A DNA stretch of 64,000 nucleotides, taken from the NCBI GenBank assembly GCA_949126835.1, contig OX421498.1, forward strand, positions 564,501 through 628,500, written 5' to 3'. Below, one piece after another: positions 21,050 to 32,965 of the stretch; position 1 is the stretch's first letter, and the number at the start of each line of letters is the position of its first letter. Below the pieces are notes generated by a model, which was not told the DNA's origin, ran no database searches, and saw only the letters and a list, made by a program, of their open reading frames with translations. The stretch is from Anisus vortex. Lineage: Eukaryota > Mollusca > Gastropoda > Planorbidae. The translations under genes and the position numbers were made by a program.

Positions 21050-22640
21050 AGGTCTAAGACGTTTTTGAAAAATAAATGTTGTCTTTAGAAAATTTAAAAG
21101 GTCATAGGTCATAGTTCCACTTTTAAACATTAACATTGAAAACTTAGAAAAAAAAACAATCACGTTAAGTTGAAGATTTAAAACTGTTTTTTTTTTCAAT
21201 CAAATCTTTGTTTTAACAACCCAGAAAAGAAAAAAACATTTGAATGAGTAAAAAAAAACCTAGATACATTTTCCCCTCGAATCCTTGTATCATTCCTGGT
21301 TTCTACATTAAGACCTTCAACATAAAAGAAAAGACTAGAAAGAGGAGAAAATATAAACCCAGTTTTCAGTTACGAGAGCCACTGGGTTTTATTCGCATTT
21401 AAATCAATTCCGTAACGAGCCATTGGGCGAGGTAACAAAATCCTTTTTTTGTGTGGACCAATGGTGTGTGTGGGGGGGGGGGGGATCGGCCCACAGTTTT
21501 AAGGACACGGTCCGGGATAGAGTATCGGGGTGCCGGAACGTAAAAGTTGGGACGAATCCGGGCGTACTACGTTAAGTGCTCTTTACATACCAATATTGCC
21601 CTTTACATAACAGTAATTTATTATGGTTACTTAGCAAATTAGTAAATTATCATAAATATAATTGCTAAATCGAAAGGCAAATTTTTTCCCCTTCGTTTCA
21701 TTCCATAACAAATGATTTACTTCATAATGCTTAGAGAAATCAGGGGTGATAACTTTCTATTCATTAAATCTATACTAAAATTAAAAAACCTAACAGTCTG
21801 ATCGATGATTAAAAGAAAATAAATGTCATCAATTAAAATAATTGCATTCCTAAAAATACTTTCTACTACAATTCCCCCAAGGTCTGAGGTCGTAAAACCC
21901 TAGTGCCATAAAATGTTTCAATACGGTCCGATAACTCTACACTGATTCCTTCTTACAACATGAAGAAAAAAACAACAAGAGTAGTCGATCTTGGTCACAG
22001 CTTTCAAAATCTAGAGGCTTCAATTTAAGCCTTGGAGGTTAAGACTTTAAATCTTAAGACGATGGTTAGTGATGGTTGCTGGTGGTTAGTGATGGTTGGT
22101 GGTGGTTTAAAAGCGAAAGAGGAGAATTGTGAGAGAAGAAAAAACAACATTAAGGATGGAAAAAGAGACGTAAAAGTCCCCCCCCCCCCCTTCCTCCAAA
22201 AAAAAAAAAAAAAGAAAAGAGAAAGCTTACGGTCGATTAAACTTTGCTGACGGCTCTATCTCCATTCGCCCATCTCTCCGTTAGCAGGAGTGAAAGATGG
22301 TGGTACACGGGGAGGAATAAAAAGAAGTAGCACAGGACTGACAGAACAGAATGACGCAGTCGCAGAGTTTTGATACAGATGTGTGTGTTTGTATGTTTGT
22401 ACCTTTTTATGTTTGTAAGTTTGTGTCAAGTCTGAGGTGAAAGGTCATTATTTAGATACTGGTATTTTCGTTTCTTTGTTCTTTATTTTACTTCCAACAA
22501 TCCAGTCCCTTGTATAAGCCATAGAAATCTGAAGTCACCAACATAAATCTGAACTTAGAATCTCCAGACGGTCCTTCCATGGATCCGATTATTCATTTTA
22601 CATTTATCCTTTCCTCAAGTCTAGACTTGTCTTTTAAGTA
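21050..22640. other. Presumed upstream intron or intergenic, nothing coding seen
   Basis: Contains G run at about 21471-21483, C run at about 22178, poly-A at about 22199 and a short GATGGTTGGTGG-type repeat at 22060-22105. No first exon for the cysteine-rich gene was found. Confidence 0.5.
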
Positions 22641-22649
22641 GGGGTTTAA

Positions 22650-22980
22650 ATTATTAAGTTGTTGAGTTCTTTGACAAGGTCGAGCTACCCATTCCATGCT
22701 CGATTGCCTTTTGGTGTGAAGGAGAATTTATTTGAATTTATTCTTACACATGTAATTTTTTTCAAAGGTTCTTTGTATCTTTATATCTTTATGGGCATTT
22801 TACAAACTTTTATAGATTGTATTTCTATATTACAAGTTGTCTACATTAACACTATATTGCTGCTTTCAGGGATTGTAGAATTGGCGTTCCATTTCTTAGT
22901 TGAGAATATTCTTACTAATTTTATAATAGTGATACGTTTTTTCAATGTTCAAAAAACTTACAGCGCTTTATTTGACTTAT
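22650..22980 (-). mobile_element. LINE 3' end (SFFP-type family), strongly decayed
   Basis: Plus text TCGAGCTACCCATTCCATGC TCGATTGCC parallels GGCAACCCATTCCATGCCCG AATGCC in better copies, flanked by TAGACTTGTCTTTTAAG. Translation is broken. Confidence 0.4.
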
Positions 22981-22984
22981 AGTT

Positions 22985-23115
22985 TTACAGAGGTTCCTTC
23001 TATGTAGAAGATTATTACGTCCACGAGGACAAAAACTCCTGCAGGGCGCAGGGCTAGAACCCCTGCCGTTTTGTTCATACTCCTGTGAATTAACCGCAGG
23101 TCCAGCTGACCTCAC
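22985..23115 (-). mobile_element. tRNA-derived SINE (family B), degraded
   Basis: Plus text AGAAGATTATTACGTCCACG, AAAACTCCTGCAGGGCGC and AGGGCTAGAACCCCTGCC matches the copy at 9640-9800. Confidence 0.5.
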
Positions 23116-23119
23116 ATCG

Positions 23120-25205
23120 TTCTGGTTTTAAAATATGTTCTTTAGTTCATTGTTCCCAAGACAGAAGATTCATATTCTTGTTTACGTCTTATTCTCGTAA
23201 TTTGAATTTTATGTTCTTGTTACATTTTTAACAAACAAAATAATTTCTTTTATGATTTCTTTAAAAGGAATTTTGTTTTTTTGAGATTCCGTAGTTTTTT
23301 TAAAAACTAAATAATTTATTACTTTTGTAAGGATAATTTTGTAATGGCCGTTAATTAGGAATATTTTAGACCTAGACTGCTGAACACGATTTCACCAAGA
23401 AAACTTTTACATTAAAGAAAAAATCTACCTTTGAAGGTCAAATATAATTAGTTTCTTTTTTTAGATTAAGAAAGAAATGTTGTTTATTTCATACGCAAAT
23501 AGGTTGTTTCATTTTTGCATACTTATGTTGCATTAGAAAATTAAGATGTTGTCAGCTGATGAAGTTTTCTGTCGTCTGCCAATGAAATAAGCAGAGAGTT
23601 ACGTCCCTTTCAAATTACACGTTAATTTAAAAAAAGGGGGGAAAATAATATTTGTCTGCTTCTCTATAATAATCTGACCAGCAGGGAAAGGCGAATTTAA
23701 TAAATGTTTTCCCTCGGGGAAAAGACGGGACAATACCCTGGGGACAAGGTGGGGACAATACCCATTAACGAGGTTCTAAGAATAACAGAACTTTCAACTA
23801 GTTACTATTGAGCGGAAGTACGTAAGCATTGATTTTTTTTTCTATCCTTTCGTTTTACCTAATCGCCCTGTACATAGGTCAGGGCTGAAATGATGAAAAG
23901 AATCATTTAAAAAATCAGATTTTATTGTGTCTGACTTGATTCAGTTGAGTTAGTCATTAATCGAAATCTAGGGTTAGTTTTTTTTTTTTTTTACAAGTAA
24001 CAAATTGTAATGACTTGAAAAAAACATGTTTTTGAATCTTTCGCTATAATTTTAAAACCGAAAGTCTATTCCAGACCTATTCCAAACAGTTTAAAAATAA
24101 ACATCAGTCGATTCTGATTTATTAATTTCATCGTAGTCAAAAAACAGTTGTTGATAATATGACATATCTCAAACTAATTTTTTCAAGTTCTTTTGGGAAT
24201 TCTTCCTTTTCCCCCAACTTTTTACTTTCAAAACTTGTATTTTTAAAATGCTGTAGCTATGCAACTTTCTCTCGTAAAAATGAAACGTTTTAGATCAAAG
24301 ATGTACACACAATCTGTGGCACGGAAACAAACAATGCAGTTTTAATATAATCATTATAATCATAATATAATCATTGCCCAAGCCGTGTAGGCCTATACAG
24401 AGATCAGTGGTTTAAAATCGACGAAGAGAAAGCCTTATTAAATGAATTTTATATAATATCGATCTATTCATTGTGATCATTATGTCTGCAATATCTGTGC
24501 AACTTTGGAAGGACATTTAAATAGGTGTGAGCCATATAACTGTATATAAGCCTACCTGTTAATGTTCCAATAATGACAAATATATCAGCATTTGTGGGCT
24601 TCGTTGTAATGTGTGCGCGCTCTATGAGCTGCATGCACTCAAACACTGCTATAGACACATGGACGATATTCTGGATTTGAACTCTGGACCAGTAAGGAAG
24701 GCGTGGCAAGACGTATACGGGGTGGCGAGCCACATGTTTTCGTAAACCTCGTTCTTAACTGTTCACGTGACCACTCCCTCCCCCCCCCTCGCCTCACCTA
24801 GACTTATGTTATTGTCTCTGAAGTGAAAGAAACAAATTTTCTTTCTTCATTTCAAGGCCGCCAGAAAGTAATCGACTACTCCCAATACATCAAACACATT
24901 GAGTCTCAGATCATGAATTTGTATATTTGTCCGGCAACGGTCCTCGGTCACGTCTGGTATGTCCGGCATTAAGCAACCAGCCATGTTGTGGACTGACCGG
25001 AAGTATCTGATCACAATTCGTGCTGGCCTGGAGTAGGTGCGTGTGTGTGGGGGGGGCGTGTGTACGTAAGGGGGGTATCGACGGCGTGGAAGAATACGAT
25101 ACGATGATACTGCTTTAGTACTGGTATCGATTGCAAGAAATTCACAGGAAAATAATAGAGGGAAAAAAACATAACACATTTTATATATCAGTCTTTTTTT
25201 TTTAC
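23120..25205. other. Intergenic, AT-rich; one weak exon-like segment near 24572-24662 (minus strand)
   Basis: On the minus strand GTGTCTATAGCAG followed by FECMQLIERAHITTKPTNAD and IFVIIGTLT then ACAG|GTAGGC looks like a small exon with acceptor and donor, but its phase does not fit exon A of the cysteine-rich gene and the peptide is not recognised. A second minus-strand frame at 24847-24984 starts MAGCLMPDIPDVTEDRC and ends after 45 residues. Neither has independent support. Confidence 0.25.
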
Positions 25206-25216
25206 TATTTTTTTTT

Positions 25217-25448
25217 AAATTTTATAAGAGAAGAACCAATCATTGAATTTCCCTATTTAAAACAACCAATCATCATGGTTCTATGTTCTATTTAAAATTT
25301 TATAAGAGAAGAACCAATCATTGAATTTCCCTATTTAAAACAACCAATCATCATGGTTCTATGTTCTATTTAAAATTTTTTAAGAGAAGAACCAATCATT
25401 GAATTTCCCTATTTAAAACAACCAATCATCATGGTTCTATGTTCTATT
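25217..25448. repeat. 78-bp tandem repeat, 3 copies, with CCAAT motifs
   Basis: Copies start at 25217, 25295 and 25373 and are almost identical. Each has AAGAACCAATCATTG and ACAACCAATCATCATGG, so six CCAATCA motifs in 232 bp. Confidence 0.95.
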
Positions 25449-25449
25449 A

Positions 25450-25595
25450 TGATGTTTTGTCATTTTATCTCGACTGTTTTTTCTAGTAGTTGGAAGTTCT
25501 CAATAGACAATTTCAAAACTGATGAAAATCTATTAAAATTAATAACTGGTATATTCAAAATATATGTTCTATATATGCTCACCCCCTTTTTCTTT

Positions 25596-25635
<40 letters not shown>

Positions 25636-26295
25636 CTCTCTCCCTCTTTCACTTATTGTCTCTCTCTACATCTGTTCTCTATCTCGTTAACTCTTTTTCT
25701 CTTTCTGTCTATCTTTCCAGCTCTCCTCCCCATTTTTCTGTCCCAATTAAGATATTTAATAAATATTTCTACGTTACATCATACAATTTAGAGCGGTCCC
25801 GTTTTCTTTCATTATTTCTTGTTTCTAATAAAGAATTCTTCTTTTTAGTTTGGTACAAATGTTATCATGAATAGAAAATAATTGGTTTAAAATTGTATTC
25901 TTTCTTTTTCTTCATATTTCTTCTTTCCAAAGCATGCTGGGATAATTCAAGGGAAGATAACCCATTGAGAAATAGGGGTGAAAAGAAAATCATTACTACA
26001 AAGAAAAGGGCTTGATGATTTAAATTATAGGCAATTAATCTGATTGGGTCATTCATGCGTTTTATCAAAAAACACACTTTTTTCTAATTTTGTAAAAATG
26101 TTTTTGAGAATATCGAATTTTGTGTACGGGTCGTTAGCGCTAGTGCAAATATAGGTAAGTATAATGTTAGTAAGGTGAGGTGGTGGTCCTGCGAAAGTGT
26201 CTTGGTTTATTAATTTGAAAGTACAATTGTACTAAAAGCTTACTTGTTTTTATATTTAGAGACTACTTCGTTGACATTATTTTTGCAGATTGGCA
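25450..26295. other. Intergenic with (TC)n at 25599-25640
   Basis: The CT-rich stretch 25590-25740 gives Ser/Leu-rich open frames that are repeat artefacts. Nothing else recognised. Confidence 0.55.
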
Positions 26296-26299
26296 ATCT

Positions 26300-26345
26300 G
26301 GTCATGGAATGGGTTGCCGGAACAAAGCAGACAATCTAACAACTT
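26300..26345 (+). mobile_element. Short LINE remnant (NGLPE block)
   Basis: GGTCATGGAATGGGTTGCCG GAAC encodes the WNGLPE end of the SFFP-type family. It is directly followed by a minus-oriented SINE. Confidence 0.35.
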
Positions 26346-26349
26346 AAAA

Positions 26350-26580
26350 AAATTAAAGTATCCCAACTCGATCCATAGGACGGTGAAGCAGCGTTTGCCA
26401 TTTTATGTGGCAACGGCACACTAGGGGATTGTGTGACCAGCACAATGCCAAGCCATCAGAGTTTGGGTAGACTCAGTGACACCCTCTAGACCATGGAACA
26501 CATCTTAGTCTTCACCAGGATTCGAACTAAGAACCTTACGGTAAACCGACCGAACGCGCTGCCGCTCGGCCACCTAACTT
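26350..26580 (-). mobile_element. tRNA-derived SINE (family A), near full length
   Basis: Minus strand: AGGTGGCCGAGCGGCAGCGC (A-box region), TTAGTTCGAATCCTGGTGAA (clear B-box), GTGTCACTGAGTCTACCC, GTGCTGGTCACACAATCCCC and CTTCACCGTCCTATGGATC. It is the best preserved copy in the window and a good reference for the family. Confidence 0.75.
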
Positions 26581-26677
26581 CTTAGACATAGTTTAATACC
26601 GTTAAATGGCACAAGGAAAGGCGTAGGACGCATACATCTTTTGTTACAATGAGCGCCAATAACATACAAGATAAAAT

Positions 26678-26723
26678 ATCTATCTATCTATAATAATACA
26701 TCTATCCGTCTATCTATCTATCC

Positions 26724-26781
<58 letters not shown>

Positions 26782-26815
26782 ATATCCATCTATCTATCTA
26801 TCTATCTATCTATCA
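26678..26815. repeat. (ATCT)n microsatellite
   Basis: About 33 tetranucleotides with a few substitutions (ATCC, ATAT). Confidence 0.95.
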
Positions 26816-26819
26816 TTTA

Positions 26820-27385
26820 TTATGTTTGTCATTATCTATTAAGTTATATTTATATTTCTTTACTTTCACACCGAGTACTCACCCCTTTCCTTGAGGCTAA
26901 CATTAACTCATTCATCGTCAAACGCCTGCTCACCCCTCCCCATAACCCTATCCCCTAATCTCGCATTGCACCCAAAGTTTCTCCCCTAATACTCAAGCTG
27001 GCGCCCCACACCACACTCACATACACATCTCCCCCTCCCCCACCCCCCAGCATCGTCTCAGCCCTCTCCCCCTCCCCCACCCACCCCGCCATCCAATCAA
27101 ACGCCATCCCCAGGACTCGTCCAATCTAAACCTGTAAGCGTATGTCAAACACTCATCTATTGAATCTTGGGGGCCTCTCCTGTCTCCACACTCCCCTTTT
27201 CCCCACACCCAGCTCACACACTTATCACTGGCCTACCCCCCTCCCTTTGACACAGAGTTTTCCTTTATTCACTTTCATCTAAGTATTTTAAACTTCCTTC
27301 TCCTTTTCTTTTGGATTAGCCGCTCACGTTGTGTTGTTTGTATATAGAATTCTATCTATATTTATACCTTCCTTTTCTTTTAGAT
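26820..27385. other. Intergenic, C-rich patch 26925-27240
   Basis: CCCCTCCCCCACC-type sequence without a credible frame. Its function is unknown. Confidence 0.5.
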
Positions 27386-27580
27386 TGTTGCACCTATAAT
27401 TGCAATAAGTTGCTATAGATGTTGCAGCTATAATGCAATAAGTTGCTATAGCTGTTGCACCATAATGCAATAAGTTGCTATAGATGTTGCACCTATAATG
27501 CAATAAGTTGCTATAGATGTTGCACCTATAATGCAATAAGTTGCTATAGATGTGGCAACTATAATGCAACAAGCTGCTAT
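27386..27580. repeat. 33-bp tandem repeat, about 6 copies
   Basis: Unit TTGCACCTATAATGCAATAA GTTGCTATAGATG, with minor variants. Multiple of 3, so the minus strand stays open with an LHYRCNIYSNL repeat (artefact). Confidence 0.93.
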
Positions 27581-27584
27581 AGAT

Positions 27585-28280
27585 GTTGAATCAGTATTGC
27601 CATTAGTTAATAGAATAATTGGTCTCTTTATTTCGTATTGTTGTTCTGTACAGGCAATTTGTTTCTATTTATAGTGTTTGTAAGATAACAATGTGTCCAG
27701 TTATATTTGTCTTGAAATAACTTTGTGTATTTTTGGTTAAATACATGTGTATCATGTATAGTTTTTGCGAAATAAGAATGTGTCCATTTATAATGTTTAA
27801 GAAATGATACTGTGTCTATTTATAATGTTTCTGAAACGATATTTTGACCTTCTACAATTATGAGGAAAACATTGTTTACCATTTATAACTTTCGTAGGAT
27901 AAAATAAAAAATGAACTTTCAACTGATATATTTCTCGTTTTTAAGACTGTTATTTGGATGATTTATTACACCTATAGCCAACATAGTAGAAATATTTGTT
28001 CTTAACTATAACCACTGGAACTGTTGGCATAAAATGTAAAAATGTTGTTGATTCAGTCTTTATGTAAACACCATCAGGACTTCTTGCAGTTTCAGCGATT
28101 TGGAGATGCCCGGTTGACTTGTGTCAACATTGAAAATTACCAATCGCGATCGTCTGCTTCCTGCGGTAAATAAGCCTGTCACATGACTACAGGGGTCATT
28201 AGGCCAATGTCACTTCGTTAAAAAAGGAAGGGAAATCAAAACAACGCAACAGAAGACATCACGTGTCACATACAACTTGA
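27585..28280. other. Intergenic, AT-rich
   Basis: Loosely repeated phrases such as TGTGTCCATTTATAATGTTT at 27690-27830. Nothing coding seen. Confidence 0.5.
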
Positions 28281-28284
28281 GTAG

Positions 28285-28583
28285 GAAAATGTCTGTTATA
28301 AAAATATCTTCTATAAAAATATCTGTTATAAAAATATCTGTTATAAAAATCTCTGTTATAAAATGGCTGGTATAAAAATATCTGTTATAAAAATGTCTGT
28401 TATAAAAATGTCTGTTATATAAATGTCTGTTATAAAATTGTCTGTTATAAAATAGTTAGCTATAAAGGAAAATGTCTGTTATAAAAATGTCTGTTATAAA
28501 ATTGTCTGTTATAAAATTGTCTGTTATAAAATTGTCTGTTATAAAATAGTTAGCTATAAAGGAAAATGTCTGTTATAAAAATG
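28285..28583. repeat. 15-bp tandem repeat (TGTCTGTTATAAAAA type)
   Basis: About 19 units of ATGTCTGTTATAAAA with variants. A longer block ending AGTTAGCTATAAAGGAAAATG is duplicated (28450-28475 and 28546-28571), showing higher-order duplication. Confidence 0.9.
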
Positions 28584-28589
28584 TAGTTT

Positions 28590-30110
28590 GCCGTTTACAT
28601 ACTTGATCATTGATCTTATCGAATAATATTACAGACCTTTCAATCTAAATAGACTTGTGCGTCCTACGCTTAACCATTAACAAGTTCTAGTATTTTTTTT
28701 TTTATAATAGCTATAAATCAAGGGTTGTCCGAAAGACCACATATAGCGTACCGGTACCGGCCGCTTAAAAAAAAAATTACCAGGACGCAAAAATTAAAAA
28801 GAAAAAAACGGGGCGGGAATCTAAACCTCGTTCAGAACATGGAATATTATATCTTCTTTAGGCTCTATCCATACATCTTCTAAATATGTCAAATATTTTC
28901 TTTAGTATTTAGTCAAATTTATGTTTTTGAATTTTTGACACCGTACTTTCCCACCAGTCACTTCTCTCATTACTATCTCTCCTTTATCTTTATATCTAAA
29001 AACATTCTCTCATTTCTCTCTATCTCTCTCATACTTCTTTCTCCTATAAATATTTCTCTTTCTCTCATTACTCTCACTGATGTATCTCATTTCTCCGTCT
29101 CTCTATATCTCACCCTCTTCATATTCCTCTCTTCTCTCTCTCTTTCTCTTCTCTCAATCGTTCTCCCTCTTGTATCGATATTCTCCCTTTCTCTCTCTCT
29201 AATTTCTCTGTTTCTTTGTCTCTCTATAATTATATCTTCATTTCTTTTCCTCTTACTTTCCGTTTCTCTTTTTCTCTCTGTCATTCCTTGCTATTTATTT
29301 TATCCTCTCTTATTCTCTTAGACTGTCTCCTGCACGCCCACAACTCAAACAATAATTTCTCCCTCTCTCTCTCTCCCTCACCCATAAACACAAATAGTCC
29401 ATTATAGTCCATCAAACTATTTTCTTCTTTTATTCCTCCATCATTTCTGTCTATCTCCTCCCGGTTTGGCAGAGTACCAAGTACTTAACGAAAACACTTC
29501 AGAAAAATACTAAACTGAAAGTTTTTTTTTTCTGGAAGATGTTGTAAGGGATGGGGAAGAGAGGGAGAAACTGCCATTACTAGTTTTAAAAAAACCCAAC
29601 AAATAAACCACAATCAAACAACAAGAAAGAAAAGACTTAGAAAAAAAAAACTTAAAAAAAACTTGAGTCTATAAAAATGAAAGAATTGATACGGACCCTC
29701 GTCCATATTTGGGCCCTCGTTCATCCTCGTCTAGTGGAGCACTTCATCAGCCTTCCATACAACTGGCCAGCCGTCCTGTGCCCGACAGCGTCTTAACCTT
29801 ACCAAGTGTCGTGCTCATCTAAATGGCCCAGCGCTGCGGTTGACTAGGGCCATCTGCTCGGGCCAAGAAGTCTCAGCTACCATTTCAAACCAGTTGATTC
29901 CTCCACTGTTTTTCCCCTCTTCTTTCATTCTTTGTTATTCCTGCCCAACTTCATCTATTACTCCCTCTCTCTCTCTCTCTCCCCCTCTCTCTCTCTCTCT
30001 CTATCCCTTTTCCTTACCATATCATTCTCATTCAGCTTTACTCTTTGACCTTTTTTTTTAGTTACTCGGTTGGTTTAAAGTTGGATACTTGATACAGAAA
30101 AAAAAAACAT
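28590..30110. other. Intergenic, CT-rich and low complexity
   Basis: 28960-29450 is a pyrimidine-rich (TCTC)-type region that keeps frames open on both strands. 29690-29870 is a short GC-richer unique patch. (CT)n at 29960-30003. No gene supported. Confidence 0.55.
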
Positions 30111-30130
30111 TTAGAGTGGAACCGAAAGAA

Positions 30131-31178
30131 AGAGAGTGCCAAAGTCAGAGCGAGAGAGGGAGAGAGTGCCAAAGTCAGAGCGAGAGAGGGAGAGAGTGCC
30201 AAAGTCAGAGCGAGAGAGGGAGAGAGTGCCAAAGTCAGAGCGAGAGAGGGAAAGAGTGCCAAAGTCAGAGCGAGAGAGGGAGAGAGTGCCAAAGTCAGAG
30301 CGAGAGAGGGAGAGAGTGCCAAAGTCAGAGCGAGAGAGGGAGAGAGTGCCAAAGTCAGAGCGAGAGAGGGAGAGAGTACCAAAGTCAGAGGGAGAGAGTG
30401 CCAAAGTCAGAGCGAGAGAGGGAGAGAGTGCCAAAGTCAGAGGGAGAGAGGGAGAGAGTGCCAAAGTCAGAGCGAGAGAGGGAGAGAGTGCCAAAGTCAG
30501 AGCGAGAGAGGGAGAGAGTGCCAAAGTCAGAGCGAGAGAGGGAGAGAGTGCCAAAGTCAGAACGAGAGAGGGAGAGAGTGCCAAAGTCAGAGCGAGAGAG
30601 GGAGAGAGTGCCAAAGTCAGAGCGAGAGAGGGAGAGAGTGCCAAAGTCAGAGCGAGAGAGGGAGAGAGTGCCAAAGTCAGAGCGAAAGAGGGAGAGTGCC
30701 AAAGTCAGAGCGAGAGAGGGAGAGAGTGCCAAAGTCAGAGCGAGAGAGGGAGAGAGTGCCAAAGTCAGAGCGAAAGAGGGAGAGTGCCAAAGTCAGAGCG
30801 AAAGAGGGAGAGTGCCAAAGTCAGAGCGAGAGAGGGAGAGAGTGCCAAAGTCAGAGCGAAAGAGGGAGAGTGCCAAAGTCAGAGCGAAAGAGGGAGAGTG
30901 CCAAAGTCAGAGCGAGAGAGGGAGAGAGTGCCAAAGTCAGAGCGAAAGAGGGAGAGTGCCAAAGTCAGAGCGAGAGAGGGAGAGAGTGCCAAAGTCAGAG
31001 CGAAAGAGGGAGAGTGCCAAAGTCAGAGCGAGAGAGGGAGAGAGTGCCAAAGTCAGAGCGAAAGAGGGAGAGTGCCAAAGTCAGAGCGAAAGAGGGAGAG
31101 TGCCAAAGTCAGAGCGAAAGAGAGAGAGTGCCAAAGCTAGAGCGAGAGAGGGAGAGAGTGCCAAAGCTAGCGAGAGGA
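30131..31178. repeat. 30-bp/28-bp purine-rich minisatellite, about 35 copies
   Basis: Unit GAGAGAGTGCCAAAGTCAGA GCGAGAGAGG (30 bp), mixed after 30685 with a 28-bp variant containing GCGAAAGAGGGAGAGTGCC. The 30-bp periodicity keeps several frames open (up to 369 codons of KSERERERVP), and the 28-bp variants shift between them. No splice or start context supports coding. Confidence 0.95.
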
Positions 31179-31179
31179 G

Positions 31180-31450
31180 AGTGGGAAGAGACCATTGACT
31201 TGCAATGTGGAGACCTGAATTATGACTCCATGGACTAGAGTTGGAACACTTGGTGTCAGAGGTCAAACGTCTGGTAGAAATCTTGAATCTGTTAACTGAG
31301 CGTTGAATTATGTGTGACAATGTTTTACTTGTGACTTTCAGATGTCACAATATTTAGATATAATTTATTATCAGAAGAAGATAAATCCTACATGACCTTT
31401 ACTATCTTTAATTTTTAATGATTGAAAGTATCAAAGTAAACAATCTGTCT
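31180..31450. other. Intergenic, nothing seen
   Basis: Ordinary AT-rich sequence between the array and a SINE. Confidence 0.5.
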
Positions 31451-31454
31451 GACC

Positions 31455-31585
31455 AAATTGATCCATAGGGCCGGTGAAACAGTTTTCACCGGTTTTCGTG
31501 GCCACGGCATACTAGGGAATTGTGTGACCAGTACAATGCCACAGCCGCCTTTACTTCACCCCATCAAATAATTGATGACAGAGCA
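31455..31585 (-). mobile_element. SINE family A, 3' part
   Basis: Plus text TTGATCCATAGGGCCGGTGA, GTTTTCGTGGCCACGGCATA and TGTGTGACCAGTACAATGCC is the reverse of the family tail. Confidence 0.65.
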
Positions 31586-31589
31586 GGTG

Positions 31590-32220
31590 AAAACATTTAA
31601 AACAACAGGAGATAGGCTTTGACTTGGTTTTGACAACAAAAAGATTTCATTCATCAATTATGACGTTATAGAAACAAATCTAGAAAAGTTCATTTTGATA
31701 AGTGAATAATAGAATTTCATCCATTTTTAACACAATTCTCAGGGAGGAGAAAGAACAAACTAAAAACAAGAAAAGACAACTCTCCTTAGATCATGTAAAT
31801 GGAGTTGTTATGAGACGCTCCGCGTTGGTTGGCTAGATCATTTGATCACATGACGCCTTCAGATTCCCCGGATGATAGCTAAAGCGATCGTATTTTATGG
31901 GAACGCGAGATGGGCGCGAGACGACAAAGGTTAAAGATGGTAAAAGAGGGCGGAGAAGGGACAGAGAGGGGGCGGCCTAGTGTTTATAAAGTAAAAGAGG
32001 TGGTGATGGGAGGGAGGAAGGGAGGAGTAGGTCTCTGGAGATGTTGTGAGTGAAAGATGAGGATGATAAAAAGACAAAGTCAAAGACGGGGGAGGTCTAC
32101 AAGATTGTTGGATAACTTGTTACGTCATATATTACCTGCATAGCTAAAGTATTGGTAAATGTGGTGAGAGAAGGTAGTTTGAGGTTAAATTATTTACTTG
32201 TGGAAATTGTCAAATTAAAG
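31590..32220. other. Intergenic, G/A-rich patch at 31900-32090
   Basis: GGGAGGGAGGAAGGGAGGAG-type purine stretch. No gene seen. Confidence 0.5.
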
Positions 32221-32227
32221 TATCGAC

Positions 32228-32320
32228 TTTCACAACCAATTAGTCCATAGTGACTAGTGAAGCAGTTTTCACCAGTTTTGATACGCTACTACGGTATAAA
32301 ATGAGGTTAGGTAGCCAGCA
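32228..32320 (-). mobile_element. SINE family A, decayed 3' part
   Basis: CAACCAATTAGTCCATAG, GAAGCAGTTTTCACCAG and GTAGCCAGCACAATGTTG match the tail of the family with many substitutions. Confidence 0.45.
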
Positions 32321-32464
32321 CAATGTTGTCTTAATATTTCCAAGAAACAAATTGAGTAATATATCAGAGGTATGTAGAACAAGTACCTTGCGACATTTTT
32401 ATATATAAATAAAATATCCTATCGAAAGACTAGAAGCCTCATTTCTCTTCGAAAGATTGTGAGC

Positions 32465-32670
32465 CGAGATTACTCTCTTAGGGTTCGGAGAACGAACTTC
32501 GCTTTATCAATATGCAGTAATTCATTACCTAATATGTTCGGCAAAAAGGGTTGGCCGTCCCTGTCCACTCTAAGATCCTACAAGACGGGGCAATCTAACA
32601 GCACGTGCTCAACCGTCTCTTCTGCTTTCCTACAGTTTCCACATCGCCAATCCAGGTGGGGGGGCCTATG
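32465..32670 (-). mobile_element. LINE ORF2 C-terminus with CCHC zinc-knuckle, one in-frame stop
   Basis: Minus strand: RPPHLDWRCGNCRKAEETVE, then HVLLDCPVL, stop, DLRVDRDGQPFLPNILGNEL and on to LRE and a stop. CxxC...ETVEHVLLDCP is the cysteine/histidine motif at the C-terminus of several LINE reverse transcriptases. It is a different lineage from the SFFP- and PKVWN-type copies. Confidence 0.7.
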
Positions 32671-32759
32671 CCCCAAAAAATTGTATTGTAAACTAAATTA
32701 TCCCCCCTGAATTTTCTTTTAGGATACCTTTAATTAATAAATTTTTCATTACCTTCATT

Positions 32760-32900
32760 TTTATTACTAATATTGGTATTACTATTATTGTTCAATTTAT
32801 TATTCACAAATGCTATAATTTTCTTATGTTTTTGACTATGCCTTTATTGTACCTATCTACTATGTGGCAAATAAATATTGTTCATTGTTCATTGTTCATA
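32760..32900 (+). mobile_element. LINE 3' UTR tail with (TTGTTCA)n
   Basis: CTATGTGGCAAATAAATATT followed by three TTGTTCA units. A poly(A)-signal-like AATAAA followed by a short tandem tail is typical of CR1/L2-type 3' ends. Confidence 0.5.
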
Positions 32901-32904
32901 TGCC

Positions 32905-32965
32905 TACTAAAGTAGGCCCCTATCGGACATTGCCCAGTTCGAAACTGGGCTATCGTAGACAATTC
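32905..32965. repeat. Dispersed repeat with hairpin (GCCCAGTTCGAAACTGGGC)
   Basis: CCTATCGGACATTGCCCAG then TTCGAAACTGGGCTATCGTAG. A related piece lies at about 6265-6312. The perfect 8-bp arms around TTCGAA-like centre could fold. Confidence 0.45.

Noticed and set aside
20387..21199. 270-codon minus-strand frame ending in a real-looking cysteine segment
   Set aside because: Only its last 41 codons (exon A) are supported; the rest is the 11-bp minisatellite read through the splice acceptor.
30089..31198. Open frames of up to 369 codons rich in Ser, Glu and Arg
   Set aside because: They follow exactly the 30/28-bp minisatellite; frames on both strands stay open because the unit lacks stops. 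No start context, splice signal or non-repeat sequence supports a protein.
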